Below are positions 8,508 through 18,258 of a stretch of DNA of 64,000 bases, piece after piece (positions within the stretch are counted from its first letter, which is position 1; each line of letters begins with the position of its first letter). The DNA lies in contig WFWT01000019.1 of the NCBI GenBank assembly GCA_015490995.1, forward strand, positions 1 to 64,000, read 5' to 3'. Origin of the DNA: Anaerolineae bacterium. GTDB taxonomy: Bacteria > Chloroflexota > Anaerolineae > JAADDB01. Under the pieces are notes generated by a model, which searched no databases, was not told the origin of the DNA, and worked only from the letters and a program-made list of their open reading frames with translations. Both the position numbers and the translations under genes were made by a program.

Positions 8508-9701
8508 CTATTCTGGGAATGCCGAGAGCGCCCGATCGATCTCGTCGCGCACATACGTCTCATCCTCCCGACGCCAGGCCTCTCGCAACACACCGCGGGC
8601 CTCACGGGTGCCAATACGGCCCAGAGCCCAAGCAGCATGTCCCCGTACCAGGGGCTCTGGGTCGTGTTGCAGGGCCCGCTCGAGGTGGGGCACTGCCACC
8701 GGATCCCCCCAGTTACCTATGGCCACACACACGTTGCGCAGAATACCCCGCCGTTTGGGTCGCATCAGGGGGGTCTTACGATACCGTTGGCGAAAGGTTG
8801 TCTCGTCCAACGCCAGCATGTCCAACAACCGGGGAGCGACCTGGTCCGGCCGTGGGAAAAAGGCCCGTTCATCGGTCTGACGGGCGAACCGTACGTTCCA
8901 GGGACACACGTCTTGACACACATCACAGCCGAAAATCCAGTTTTCCAAGCGCGGGCGCAGTTCATGGGGTATTGGCCCGCGGTGTTCGATGGTCAAGTAT
9001 GAAATACACCGACGAGCATCCAGCACGTACGGCGCTGGAAACGCCCCTGTAGGACACCGGTCCAGACAACGGGTGCACCGCCCACAGGTTCCCTGCCGAC
9101 CGGAGGCCCACTGCCACGTCAACACAGGCGCCGACACGAGTACAGGCTCCGGGTCCGGCTCCAGCGGCTCCGGCACCAGTAACACGCCTAAAAAATACCA
9201 TGACCCCCCATCGGGCAGAATCAAGCACGTATTCCGACCGAAAAACCCCAGACCGGCCTGCATTGCCCAAGCCCGCTCGATAACCGGTCCGGTGTCTACA
9301 TACGCCTTGGCTAGGGTAGTACGACCGCTTAACGAACGCACAAACGCGTCCAGGGCAAATAACCGAGGGCGTAACACATCGTGATAATCCCATCCCCACG
9401 CGTAGCGCGCAATACGCCCACGGCTGGGGTCTGTCAAGCACGTAGGATCGGAGAGATGCACATAATAACTACGCGCAACAACGATAATGCTCTCCACGTC
9501 CGACATCACCTGACGCGGATCTCGCCGGGCAGCTTCCGAACGGGCCATGTACACCATGTCACCCGCGTACTCTGCTGCCAACCAACGGACAAATGCGTCG
9601 GCATAGGGGGTTTCCCGGGCGCGCGCAATGCCCACCGCGTCAAAACCAAGGCGCCGTGCCTCTTTCCGAATCGCCTGCGCCCACGCGCGAGCGGTTGTCA
9701 T
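8508..9701 (-). CDS. queG: epoxyqueuosine reductase
   Basis: 397 aa. It catalyses the last step of tRNA queuosine synthesis, cobalamin-dependent reduction of epoxyqueuosine to queuosine in the tRNA wobble position. Two [4Fe-4S] motifs are visible: CGRCTRCLDRCPTGAF and, further on, CDVCQDVCPWN. The N-terminal half has the family stretches GFDAVGIARA and YVDTGPVIERAWAMQAGLGFFGRN. The C-terminal 80 residues look like HEAT/PBS repeats (AVPHLERALQHDPEPLVRGHAAWALGRIG), as in many QueG proteins. I prefer the ATG at 9701 (GAGG 9 nt upstream) over the GTG at 9719. It lies 48 nt after the upstream glycosyltransferase on the same strand, probably in one transcript. No other queuosine genes are in the window. 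Confidence 0.95.
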   Translation of the reverse strand: MTTARAWAQAIRKEARRLGFDAVGIARARETPYADAFVRWLAAEYAGDMVYMARSEAARRDPRQVMSDVESIIVVARSYYVHLSDPTCLTDPSRGRIARYAWGWDYHDVLRPRLFALDAFVRSLSGRTTLAKAYVDTGPVIERAWAMQAGLGFFGRNTCLILPDGGSWYFLGVLLVPEPLEPDPEPVLVSAPVLTWQWASGRQGTCGRCTRCLDRCPTGAFPAPYVLDARRCISYLTIEHRGPIPHELRPRLENWIFGCDVCQDVCPWNVRFARQTDERAFFPRPDQVAPRLLDMLALDETTFRQRYRKTPLMRPKRRGILRNVCVAIGNWGDPVAVPHLERALQHDPEPLVRGHAAWALGRIGTREARGVLREAWRREDETYVRDEIDRALSAFPE

Positions 9702-9749
9702 CCCTCTTTGCCTCAACACATTATGCCGTGCCGGCGCCCGGCATGTCCC

Positions 9750-12620
9750 TCAAGGCCATGTGACAGTCTGAGGCAATACCAGCAGACCGTTCGGCTGTTC
9801 CTGACCACGTTCGTCATAGGCCGGCAAGCGCTCCAGGGTAACCGCATCATACCACCCCACGGCCAGCGGGTAAACGCCTGCCGGCAGGTCGTCCGGCAAC
9901 GGGATAACTACGTTATCGAGGAGCACCTCTCCCGACAACCATGCACCGGACGGGCAGTCCCCCCCACAGGGAATGACGTCCTCCTGAGCCAGGGGGCGTT
10001 GGTTCTCCCCCAGCAGGTGTACAAATCGCTTCAAGGAACGGGGCTGCGCGCCGGGCACCTGCCAGATCAACGTAAACCGCAGCGTACGCCCTTCTTGACG
10101 TACGTCTGTCATGCCCAGCAACCGGATGCCGGGCCCAAAGGTGGCGTTCAGGGGATAGGGTATCTCATCAGGAGGGGTGAAGGAACGGGGCCGCCCCGCG
10201 ACCGTAAGAGGCCCCAGGGAAACAAGCTTATCCTCCCCGGCCAGAACGACCGGGTAAGTGCCCATACCTAGGTCCGGGGGAACAACCAAACTCACATCGG
10301 TGTGCACCACAGCTCCGGGGGGTAGGTCGGAGGGTACAACGACGGCAGCCTTCACCTGATCCCCGAACCACAGCTCTCCCCGCCACGGTGACTCCATTTG
10401 CTGGCGAACACGCCAGTACAACCGCAAGGTGACCAGCTGGCCAGGCGCGACCTGCTTCGGCCACACCGCCACGCCCAACAACACCAATTCTGGCGATACC
10501 GGTTGTTGTAAGGACACGTCCAAGCGCAACGTCTCAGGGTCGGGATATCGCATCGCCGGGGTTACGGTAACCCGGCCCCACCGCACACTGCCGCGCGGGG
10601 TAGGCACCCGGGGTGGAATTGGCACCAACCGGTCGCCCTCATACACCCGCGATTCCAGGTACAGCGGACCGGGCACCTGGGTTGCCGGGACAATCACCAG
10701 GTGATACGAGCGTCCAAGGGTGCCCGGCTGCCAGCGGGAGGTGGGCCACCGGTTTTCGTCCAGGAGATAACGCTCATCGCTGGCGATGCGACGGCCTTCA
10801 CCGTCTACCAGGTCTAGGGTAACTTTCAGATCCGGCTGAGGCGCGGTAAGCTGCCACGTGAGAATGGCCCATATAGCCGTACCCGCTGCCACTTCCGGCT
10901 GTTCCCGATCGGGGTTGGGATACGCTACGCCCCACCGCGCGTCCACCAGGGTTACCCCCCTTTGAAAGGCCGCGTTCAACGCCACTTTCCGGCCTCTCAC
11001 CTGAAACTCCGGGCGTGGTCCCAAACGGTATGTGACCAGCTCAAATCCCCGGAACGCCTGGCGCGCTTCGAGTTCCCCTTCCCGACGCAAGTAAAAACCC
11101 AGCACGTCCTTAGGATCTGCATTGACGTGTTCGCCCTCATGCCACACCGTTACCATCACCCGTTTTCCTCCCCACGCCCCTAACCGTACCTGAAGCCAAT
11201 CCTCTACCCGATCTTCCAGCACTCGCATTTGCCATATAGGCACATCCCGAAAGACGTAATCTAACACATATTCTCGATACGTGTCCCCGTAAAACGGATT
11301 CAAGGGCACTACCCCTACAGCCTCAGGTGTACGACGGATCGTTTCTCCAATGGTCCACACATCCTCCTGGAACCACGTGTACAGGTCCATCTGTCGAGCC
11401 CAGCGGTAGAAATACGCGTACCCGGTACGGGTCCCTTCGAGCAGGAAGAGGGCCACCCACAGCAACACCAGGAGCTGTCGCCAGGCACGGTCACCGGCCT
11501 GTTGCCAGAGGCGGGCCGCAAAGCCACCTACCAGCAGGAACGCAAAAGGCACCGCGCCAAAAAGGCGCAAAAAATGAGGGTTATCCGCGGCGGCCAGGAT
11601 CGCAGGGATCAGCAACACAATCCATCCCACCAACACAGTGCGGGACCGAAAACGGGCATCCGGGGTGCCGCGCACCGCTTCCCACAGGGCAAGCGTCAAC
11701 CCTCCCAGGAAAAACGGGCTCACCACGGGGAAGAAGGGGGGACGTCCCGGAATGTTGTGTCGCGGGATGGGGTCACCTGCCCATCCGAAGAAGCCTCCCA
11801 ACACGTTCCAGGTGCTTTCGGCAAAGAAGCGAAGCACATTGCTCGCTTGGCGAGCCTCCGACCACACCGGGAACGTGGTCACCCGACTCACCGCGTCCGC
11901 GGGGTTGAGGAGGAAATGGACCAGGAGAGGCGCCGCGCCTACCAGAGCACCCCCCACCACCCAGGGCACAGTGGGCCACATGCGACGCCGTGCAGCAGGG
12001 GACACAGCCCCAAAGAACCAGATTCCCCAGAGCAGGGGTGTAATGCGCGCGGCCAGATATGTCATCAACGTCCCTCCGACCAGCACCCCAAACCGGAAGG
12101 CTCGTCCCCGTTCAGGACGGCGTACCCATGCTGTCCAGGCCATCAGGGAAAGCACCAGGAGCAACGGCAGGGCATTAACCCGAAATCCCAGCCGGTTCAC
12201 GCTTTGAGGCCAGTAGTTCACTGCCCACAACGCGGCCGCGGTGATCCCGGCCACCACGCCGGCCTCCTGTTCCCTGCCCCACAACCCTCGCGCGGCCATG
12301 AACAGCGCCAGCGTTGTCAGCGCACCCAACAAGGCCGCGGGGAGCCGCACGGCGATAGGTTCGGTATCGGCCACCGCGACAAAGGGCACCGTCAGATAAA
12401 TGTACAAGGGCTCCTTCCCCATGGAACGCGAGAAGAACCCTCGCAATGTGCCCTGCAACACATCACGGGCATCCAGCCCCTGACCGGCCTCGTCATAATA
12501 CAGGTGCGGTGGGATGGCATCCAGCGCGACCAGGCGAAAGGCCAAGGTCAAGACCACGAGCACCAACACCACACCCCACACCCGGCGAAATGAGACCGGC
12601 GCAGGCCGGCCCCCGTCCAT
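9750..12620 (-). CDS. GT39/ArnT-like membrane glycosyltransferase with C-terminal beta domains
   Basis: 956 aa from the ATG at 12620, which has GGGGAGGAGGG just upstream; a longer frame reaching 12941 lacks a ribosome site. The first half is a polytopic glycosyltransferase of the PMT/ArnT kind. These enzymes use polyprenyl-phosphate sugars, and the acidic pair in the first outer loop (HLYYDEAGQGLDA) is the expected catalytic signature. Around ten hydrophobic segments follow to about residue 430. The rest is an extracytoplasmic region ending in a beta domain with FVHLLGENQRPLAQED, WLSGEVLLDN and PAGVYPLAVGWYD. The same end domain occurs in two other genes in this window. Acceptor and sugar are unknown. 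Its neighbour queG appears unrelated. Confidence 0.8.
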   Translation of the reverse strand: MDGGRPAPVSFRRVWGVVLVLVVLTLAFRLVALDAIPPHLYYDEAGQGLDARDVLQGTLRGFFSRSMGKEPLYIYLTVPFVAVADTEPIAVRLPAALLGALTTLALFMAARGLWGREQEAGVVAGITAAALWAVNYWPQSVNRLGFRVNALPLLLVLSLMAWTAWVRRPERGRAFRFGVLVGGTLMTYLAARITPLLWGIWFFGAVSPAARRRMWPTVPWVVGGALVGAAPLLVHFLLNPADAVSRVTTFPVWSEARQASNVLRFFAESTWNVLGGFFGWAGDPIPRHNIPGRPPFFPVVSPFFLGGLTLALWEAVRGTPDARFRSRTVLVGWIVLLIPAILAAADNPHFLRLFGAVPFAFLLVGGFAARLWQQAGDRAWRQLLVLLWVALFLLEGTRTGYAYFYRWARQMDLYTWFQEDVWTIGETIRRTPEAVGVVPLNPFYGDTYREYVLDYVFRDVPIWQMRVLEDRVEDWLQVRLGAWGGKRVMVTVWHEGEHVNADPKDVLGFYLRREGELEARQAFRGFELVTYRLGPRPEFQVRGRKVALNAAFQRGVTLVDARWGVAYPNPDREQPEVAAGTAIWAILTWQLTAPQPDLKVTLDLVDGEGRRIASDERYLLDENRWPTSRWQPGTLGRSYHLVIVPATQVPGPLYLESRVYEGDRLVPIPPRVPTPRGSVRWGRVTVTPAMRYPDPETLRLDVSLQQPVSPELVLLGVAVWPKQVAPGQLVTLRLYWRVRQQMESPWRGELWFGDQVKAAVVVPSDLPPGAVVHTDVSLVVPPDLGMGTYPVVLAGEDKLVSLGPLTVAGRPRSFTPPDEIPYPLNATFGPGIRLLGMTDVRQEGRTLRFTLIWQVPGAQPRSLKRFVHLLGENQRPLAQEDVIPCGGDCPSGAWLSGEVLLDNVVIPLPDDLPAGVYPLAVGWYDAVTLERLPAYDERGQEQPNGLLVLPQTVTWP

Positions 12621-13043
12621 CTCTTTCCCTCCTCCCCTGCTCATAACCCCGGTGTTTGGTTCAAGGACCACATGCTCCCTAATTATGACACGTCCCACCT
12701 CAACTGCCCGGAGGGTATTGTGTGCTCCTCTTCCGGGAATAGCCAAATGAGCATCCCCCCATGTCATCACAAGGGGTTCTCCGGCCCCGTTATCCCCGAA
12801 TTCCTGGGCGTCATCATCCTGCTCATGACTCCACCGCGGGTTTATCGGCACCTCACGATGCCCCCCCGGACCGGCGTGAGCGTGCGGGGGTGAATCATTC
12901 ACCAGCTCAACGTCTCCTTTCTGTGAACCCTGCAAGACCATAGGACCATTACGCCTCCTGTCCTGACCGTGATATAATCCATGGCGCGGGGCGTTCAGGC
13001 GTGGGGGTGTTGTCGGACAAGTAAGGGAGGAACGAAGAGTGGC
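12621..13043. other. intergenic region between divergent GT39-like gene and zwf
   Basis: About 420 nt. It holds the zwf promoter region (TATAAT at 12973-12978) and the ribosome site of the glycosyltransferase gene. A frame on the minus strand stays open from 12941 into that gene, and short plus-strand frames exist, but none has a ribosome site and I recognise no protein. Nothing else is evident. Confidence 0.5.
12973..12978 (+). promoter_or_regulatory. -10 element of the zwf operon
   Basis: TATAAT 66 nt before the chosen zwf start. The -35 region (TTACGC at 18 bp) is poor. The element lies 3 nt before the ATG at 12981, which argues against that upstream start. Confidence 0.55.
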
Positions 13044-14579
13044 ATGAAAACGCCTGACGTGGTTATTGAAAATCCCTTATTGGCGGGGCTCCGTCTGGAG
13101 CGGACACCGCCGCCGCATGTGCTGGTTATCTTTGGCGCGTCCGGCGACCTTACCCACCGAAAACTGATGCCCGCCCTCTACCGCCTGGCCCTACAAAACC
13201 TGCTACCGGCCGGGTTTAGCGTGGTGGGCTTTTCCCGACGTCCCTGGGACACCCGTCAGTTCCGCGAGCGGATGGCCGAGGCGGTACAGGCCCAAGTAGG
13301 TCCCTTGGTGCCGGCCGTGTGGCAAAGTTTTGCCGAAGGGCTGTATTACCTCTCGGGCCAGTACGATGAGCCGGACGTTTACCAGGAGCTGCGTCTCTTC
13401 CTCACCCGCCTGGACGGAGAACGCGGCACCGGAGGTAATCGTCTCTTTTACCTGGCCACCCCACCCTCCCTGTTTCCGGTCATCGTACAACGTCTGGGGC
13501 ACGCAGGCCTGGTGGACACCCGAGGTTGGGTGCGCTTGGTAATCGAAAAACCCTTCGGGCACGACCTAGGAAGCGCTCACGAGCTAAACACGCTCGTCCA
13601 GCGTGTCTTCACTGAGGACCAGATTTACCGCATCGATCACTACCTGGGCAAAGAAACGGTCCAGAACATCCTGGTCTTCCGGTTTGCTAACGCCATCTTT
13701 GAGCCCATCTGGAATCGACGTTATGTGGACCACGTGCAAATCACCGTCGCCGAACAGGAAGGGATAGGCCATCGGGCGGGATATTACGAACAGGCTGGGG
13801 CCTTACGGGACATGGTACAAAATCACCTGCTGCAACTCCTCACCCTCACAGCCATGGAACCCCCGGTGGCCTTTGAGGCCGACGATGTCCGCAACAAGAA
13901 ACTGGATGTACTCCGGGCCATCCCACGGTACGACGTGAAGGAGGTGGACCAATACGTGGTGCGAGGCCAGTACGGTCCAGGCTGGAGCATGGGCCGGCCG
14001 GTACCGGGCTACCGGGAGGAACCCGGTGTGGCCGCGGATTCCACCACCGAAACGTACGTGGCCCTTAAAATCTTTGTCAACAACTGGCGATGGCAGGGTG
14101 TTCCCTTTTACCTGCGCACCGGCAAACGCCTGCCGAAACGGGTTAGCGAAATCGCGGTCCAGTTCCGTCAGGTCCCCCACATTCTCTTTCCGTCCGAGAT
14201 CAGTGGCACTATTCGGCCCAACGTCCTGGCCTTACGCATTCAACCGGATGAGGGTATTAGCTTACAATTCGAGGTAAAACACCCGGGGCCTGCTGTGCAG
14301 GTTCGGTCGGTGACCATGGACTTTCAGTACGGAGAAGCCTTTGGCCAACGCACCCCCGACGCGTATGAACGTCTGCTCCTGGACGCCATGCTGGGGGATC
14401 AAACCCTCTTCACCCGGGCGGATGAAGTGGACCAGGCCTGGCAGGTGATGGAACCGATCCTGGAGGCGTGGGCCACGTTACCCCCACCGGCGTTTCCGAA
14501 CTACACGGCGGGCACGTGGGGGCCTCAGGAAGCTGACGCTTTGTTGGCCCGGGACGGTCGTCGGTGGAGGCGTTTGTGA
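13044..14579 (+). CDS. zwf: glucose-6-phosphate 1-dehydrogenase
   Basis: 511 aa. It oxidises glucose-6-phosphate with NADP, the entry step of the oxidative pentose-phosphate pathway. The nucleotide site [17 protein letters not shown] is near residues 30-46. The substrate/catalytic signature [19 protein letters not shown] is at about nt 13629-13685, and [13 protein letters not shown] precedes it. Length matches the family (about 490-510 aa). I chose the ATG at 13044 (GGGAGG 13 nt upstream) because the longer start would sit on the promoter. It heads zwf-opcA-pgl-moeA. No gnd is nearby. Confidence 0.96.
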   Translation: MKTPDVVIENPLLAGLRLERTPPPHVLVIFGASGDLTHRKLMPALYRLALQNLLPAGFSVVGFSRRPWDTRQFRERMAEAVQAQVGPLVPAVWQSFAEGLYYLSGQYDEPDVYQELRLFLTRLDGERGTGGNRLFYLATPPSLFPVIVQRLGHAGLVDTRGWVRLVIEKPFGHDLGSAHELNTLVQRVFTEDQIYRIDHYLGKETVQNILVFRFANAIFEPIWNRRYVDHVQITVAEQEGIGHRAGYYEQAGALRDMVQNHLLQLLTLTAMEPPVAFEADDVRNKKLDVLRAIPRYDVKEVDQYVVRGQYGPGWSMGRPVPGYREEPGVAADSTTETYVALKIFVNNWRWQGVPFYLRTGKRLPKRVSEIAVQFRQVPHILFPSEISGTIRPNVLALRIQPDEGISLQFEVKHPGPAVQVRSVTMDFQYGEAFGQRTPDAYERLLLDAMLGDQTLFTRADEVDQAWQVMEPILEAWATLPPPAFPNYTAGTWGPQEADALLARDGRRWRRL

Positions 14580-14660
14580 GGAGGCCTGCCCCCGACGAAA
14601 CAATGGGGATACTCCCTTGCCGAGTCCACGTGGTGACCTATGCGTGTACAAGGAGCACTC

Positions 14661-15779
14661 ATGACTGCGGAACAGGAACGTGTACTCACCGATTACATTC
14701 CACTGGACCAAGTGGAAACCCGCTTACAACAACTGTGGGCAGCCGAAGGTATTGCCGGCGCTGTCAGAGCGCGCACACGTAACGTGGTCGTCGTCCTCGA
14801 AGAACAAGCCCCCTTGGAATCGACCATTGACCTCTTCGTCGCCACGGGGTCACATCACCCCAGTCGTATCATTCTCCTAACACCTAACCCGGAAACCCCT
14901 GACCCAGGCATTGCTGCCAGCCCACGCCTGGTGTGTCCCACCGGGGGCACCCCAAGCTTCTGTTGCGAAGTTATTCTTCTCCATGCCCGGCCAGACGTAT
15001 GGCACCACCTACCCGCCGCGGTGCTGGTGTGCTTGCTTCCTGAGCTGCCGGTGTACCTCTGGTGGCGTCCCCCACTGGACCCCGAGGCCCCCCTGTTCCG
15101 TCAGCTCCACCCGCTGGTGGACGTCCTCCTGGTCGACGCCGGCGCAACCCCTACACCTGAAACCACCATCACTGCCCTGGGACAGGTGTGCGATGGATTT
15201 CCCTGGGGGTGTGTCGATCTCTCCTGGACACGGCTGACGGCATGGCGCGAACACGTCGCCCAGTTGTTTGACCCCATGGACCGACGTCCTTTCCTCAAAG
15301 CGATAGATCGGGTCACGCTCACCGTGACTCCGACGTCGGAAGGGACGGCGGCTGCCCTTTACTTCACCGGCTGGCTCGCAGAACGACTGGGATGGATGCC
15401 GCTTTCCCGCTGGCGGCCGGGAGCCCGCTCCCGAGACCTCCGCTTTCGGGCACATGGACGGACCGTACGGGTGAGCGTCAACCGCGGCCACACCACCGGT
15501 GAAAGCCCGTTGACCCGGATTCGCATGTACATGTCGGGCATCATCCCCGCCACCTTTACCGTCGCCCTCGGGGAAGAGCCGGAACAGGTGGAAGTTACCG
15601 TCGAAATGGGAAACACCCGCTTACGGCAAGTACACCTTATGCGTCCAGCAGATCTCCGCACCGCCCTGCACGAAGCGCTGGCCACAAATGGCCGTGACTG
15701 GATTTTCGACCGTACACGCCGTATGGCCCTCACCCTTCTGGGCCAACCCATCCCATCGCACCCTGAGAGGGAAACATGA
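14661..15779 (+). CDS. opcA: glucose-6-phosphate dehydrogenase assembly protein OpcA-like
   Basis: 372 aa from the ATG at 14661, which has AAGGAG 5 nt upstream. OpcA in cyanobacteria and actinobacteria binds and activates Zwf. Recognisable stretches are ARTRNVVVVLEE near the N terminus, SHHPSRIILLTP, and the LLPELPVYLWWRPP segment followed by a VDVLLVDAG stretch. The C-terminal half carries basic and beta segments ending in IFDRTRRMALTLLGQP. Its position directly after zwf and overlapping pgl by 4 nt (ATGA) supports the assignment. It may regulate Zwf by redox or allostery as elsewhere, which is inference. Confidence 0.85.
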   Translation: MTAEQERVLTDYIPLDQVETRLQQLWAAEGIAGAVRARTRNVVVVLEEQAPLESTIDLFVATGSHHPSRIILLTPNPETPDPGIAASPRLVCPTGGTPSFCCEVILLHARPDVWHHLPAAVLVCLLPELPVYLWWRPPLDPEAPLFRQLHPLVDVLLVDAGATPTPETTITALGQVCDGFPWGCVDLSWTRLTAWREHVAQLFDPMDRRPFLKAIDRVTLTVTPTSEGTAAALYFTGWLAERLGWMPLSRWRPGARSRDLRFRAHGRTVRVSVNRGHTTGESPLTRIRMYMSGIIPATFTVALGEEPEQVEVTVEMGNTRLRQVHLMRPADLRTALHEALATNGRDWIFDRTRRMALTLLGQPIPSHPERET

Positions 15780-16534
15780 TGCACGCTACGTTGCACATTA
15801 TGCCGGACACCACCACCTGGGTACGCCTAACGGCCAACGCCATTGTGTATATCCTACGAGATGCCATTGCCTGTCACGGTAATGCTTACTGGACACTTTC
15901 CGGCGGCAGCACCCCACAGCAGGTGTACACGTACATCGCCGAACACCTCTGGGACCGAATTGCCTGGCAACAGGTGCACCTCTTCTGGGGTGACGAACGC
16001 TATGTGCCACACGATGACCCGCGCAGCAACTATTACATGGTCCAAAAAACCCTATTACACCGCCTGCCTATCCCGCCCGAGAACGTTCATCCCATGCCCA
16101 CGTACGTCCAAGATCCCGATCTGGCCGCTCAGGCATACGAGACCACCTTACGGCGCTTCTTCACCCGGGACGTGCCCCGGTTTGACCTCGTCCTCCTTGG
16201 GGTCGGAAAGGACGGTCACACCGCGTCGCTCTTTCCCCACACCTCCGCCCTCACCGAACAAAAACGGTGGGTGACCGTCTGTCAAGGACCGGATCTGATC
16301 CGCCTCACGCTGACATATCCGGCCATCAACAACGCCACCCACATCTTTATCCTGGCCCGAGGAGCCGAGAAAGCGGCTATCGTTAACAAAGCCCTGCACG
16401 GTGACGTCCCCCTCACCGACTGCCCTGTGCGTGGCATTCGTCCGGTGCAAGGTGATCTTCACTGGTGGCTGGACAGAGAGGCTGCCCAAGACCTCTGGGT
16501 GGGGGTGAATTATGGCGAACGATCTGCGGGGTAG
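15776..16534 (+). CDS. pgl: 6-phosphogluconolactonase
   Basis: 252 aa, DevB/Pgl type. It hydrolyses the 6-phosphogluconolactone made by Zwf. The signature segments are WTLSGGSTPQQVY (sugar-phosphate loop), VHLFWGDERYVPHDDPRSNY and LVLLGVGKDGHTASLFP, which contains the conserved GxGxDGHTASLFP site. RGAEKAAIVNKAL near the C terminus is also typical. The start overlaps the opcA stop as ATGA, and its own end overlaps moeA by 23 nt, so the four genes are one operon. Confidence 0.95.
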   Translation: MMHATLHIMPDTTTWVRLTANAIVYILRDAIACHGNAYWTLSGGSTPQQVYTYIAEHLWDRIAWQQVHLFWGDERYVPHDDPRSNYYMVQKTLLHRLPIPPENVHPMPTYVQDPDLAAQAYETTLRRFFTRDVPRFDLVLLGVGKDGHTASLFPHTSALTEQKRWVTVCQGPDLIRLTLTYPAINNATHIFILARGAEKAAIVNKALHGDVPLTDCPVRGIRPVQGDLHWWLDREAAQDLWVGVNYGERSAG

Positions 16535-17765
16535 CAAGGAGCTCTTCCAAGTGCTGGCCCCGGACGAAGCGTGGGCCCGTTTCCGCCAGCACTTGCATCC
16601 ACACGTACGCGTGGAAAACATACCTACTGCTGAGGCGCTGGATCGGGTCCTGGCTGAAGACTTGGTAGCTCCTCACGCGCTGCCCGCGTTTCGCCGTAGC
16701 ACCGTGGATGGCTATGCGGTGGCCGCCCAGGACACCTTTGGCGCCTCCCCAGGGTTGCCGGCCCTCCTCACCGTTGTGGGGGAAGTCCCAATGGGAGCCC
16801 CTCCGCCTCGCGACATAGGCGCGGGCGAGGCCATGCTCATTCATACCGGCGGCATGTTGCCTGACAGCGCAGACGCGGTAGTCATGGTGGAACATACCCA
16901 GCCCGTTGGCGAAGACACTATCGAGGTCTTCCAAGCCGTCGCGCCTGGGGAGAACGTCATCCAGGTTGGAGAAGATATCCAGGCAGGAGACCCGGTCCTC
17001 CCGCGGGGACACCGGCTGCGTCCCCAGGACATTGGAGGGTTGATGGCCCTGGGCATCACAGAGGTCGCTGTAGCCCGACGTCCTCGGGTGGCTATCATCA
17101 GCACCGGTGATGAGGTCGTTCCCCCCGACGCCCCTTTGCAGTTGGGCCAGGTCCGGGACGTGAACACCTACACTCTCAGCGCCACCACCCAGCGCGCCGG
17201 CGGAGAACCCTGGCCTCTGGGCATCGTACCCGACGATCCCGAAGCCCTTCGTGCAGCCCTTCAACGGGCCAAAGCAGAAGCGGACATCATCGTCCTCTCG
17301 GCGGGCAGTTCGGTCAGCACGCGGGACCTGAGCGCAGCGGAAATTCAGGCCCTGGGCAAACCGGGGATCCTGGTGCACGGCGTAGCTACCCGCCCCGGCA
17401 AACCGACCATCCTCGCCGTGTGTGACGGTACCCCTGTTATCGGATTGCCGGGCAACCCGGTCAGCGCTCTGATCAACTTCTGGCGCTTTGGTATCCCCAC
17501 CATTCGACTCTGGTTAGGAGCCCGGGCGCCATGGCCGTGTACCACCACAGCCCGCCTGACCCGGAATGTCCCCTCCACAGCCGGGCGAGAGGATGTGGTT
17601 CCCGTCCGCTTGGAATACCGCGACGATGCACTTTGGGCGATACCGGTGTTCGGCAAGTCCAACCTCATTTACACCCTGATCCGAAGTGACGGCGTGTTCA
17701 CCATTCCCATGGACAGCACAGGTGTGCCTGAGGGAACTCCGGTCACCGTATACCTGCACTTTTAA
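16512..17765 (+). CDS. moeA: molybdopterin molybdenumtransferase
   Basis: 417 aa, normal for MoeA. It inserts molybdate into adenylated molybdopterin in the last step of molybdenum cofactor synthesis. Domain order is as expected: N-terminal MoeA region with LPAFRRSTVDGYAV and LIHTGGMLPDSADAVVMVE, then the MoCF-biosynthesis fold starting VAIISTGDEVVPP. The region with LSAGSSVSTRD, GVATRPGKPTILAV and VIGLPGNPVSALINF is the substrate-binding part. The C-terminal beta domain IV follows. No other moa/moe/mob gene is in the window. Its presence behind pgl looks like operon convenience rather than a shared pathway. Confidence 0.94.
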   Translation: MANDLRGSKELFQVLAPDEAWARFRQHLHPHVRVENIPTAEALDRVLAEDLVAPHALPAFRRSTVDGYAVAAQDTFGASPGLPALLTVVGEVPMGAPPPRDIGAGEAMLIHTGGMLPDSADAVVMVEHTQPVGEDTIEVFQAVAPGENVIQVGEDIQAGDPVLPRGHRLRPQDIGGLMALGITEVAVARRPRVAIISTGDEVVPPDAPLQLGQVRDVNTYTLSATTQRAGGEPWPLGIVPDDPEALRAALQRAKAEADIIVLSAGSSVSTRDLSAAEIQALGKPGILVHGVATRPGKPTILAVCDGTPVIGLPGNPVSALINFWRFGIPTIRLWLGARAPWPCTTTARLTRNVPSTAGREDVVPVRLEYRDDALWAIPVFGKSNLIYTLIRSDGVFTIPMDSTGVPEGTPVTVYLHF

Positions 17766-17889
17766 GCTCCAGGACGGGGAAAGGGCCTACACGTGGCCCC
17801 CGGCATTGGGAAAGTGTTGTGGCCGGGGGACCGGTCCTGAGCGGCCGACGCCTTCGACAACGTCACGTCGACCACATCCCCAAAGGGGA

Positions 17890-17919
17890 TTGACACCCCT
17901 TCCGCTCCTCCGGTATACT
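17890..17919 (+). promoter_or_regulatory. strong sigma-70-type promoter of infA
   Basis: Consensus TTGACA at 17890-17895, an 18-bp spacer and TATACT at 17914-17919, 47 nt before the infA ATG. A small GGGG/CCCC palindrome (17876-17890) touches the -35. Confidence 0.85.
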
Positions 17920-17966
17920 AGCACCCGGTGCGTCCGCGCAGGGAGGTGCGGCAGGAAGGAGGATGT

Positions 17967-18212
17967 ATGACCAAGACAGAGGAAAAACTTATCCTGGAAG
18001 GGACGGTTATCGAAACGTTGCCCAACACCACCTTTAAGGTACGACTGGACAACGGCCACGAAATTCTGGCATACCTTTCGGGCAAAATGCGCAAGCACTA
18101 CATTCGGGTGCTCCTCGGGGATCGAGTGAGTGTGGAAGTGTCACCTTACGATCTCAGCCGTGGCCGTATCGTCTACCGCCACAAGAGCAGCTCGTCCTCC
18201 GGCGAACAGTAA
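17967..18212 (+). CDS. infA: translation initiation factor IF-1
   Basis: 81 aa, one S1-like OB fold. IF-1 occupies the ribosomal A site during initiation with IF-2 and IF-3. [35 protein letters not shown] and the end [12 protein letters not shown] match the family almost throughout, with [24 protein letters not shown] between. The ATG at 17967 follows GGAGG by 4 nt. A Ser-rich tail of about seven residues is additional. It is alone with its own promoter, away from the ribosomal protein operon where infA often sits. Confidence 0.95.
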   Translation: MTKTEEKLILEGTVIETLPNTTFKVRLDNGHEILAYLSGKMRKHYIRVLLGDRVSVEVSPYDLSRGRIVYRHKSSSSSGEQ

Positions 18213-18258
18213 ACACAACACATAACCTGGAGACCACTTCGCCGGGCTTTAGGCACGG

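Noticed and set aside
11502-12593. 363-aa open frame on + strand inside the GT39-like gene
   Set aside because: Antisense shadow; Arg/Gln/His-rich composition and no ribosome site.
12621-12941. 107-codon open extension upstream of the GT39-like start on the minus strand
   Set aside because: The ATG at 12620 has a strong ribosome site, the extension has none, and its sequence matches no family I know.
12981-13043. Upstream ATG start for zwf
   Set aside because: It lies 3 nt after the -10 box and the added residues do not resemble Zwf.
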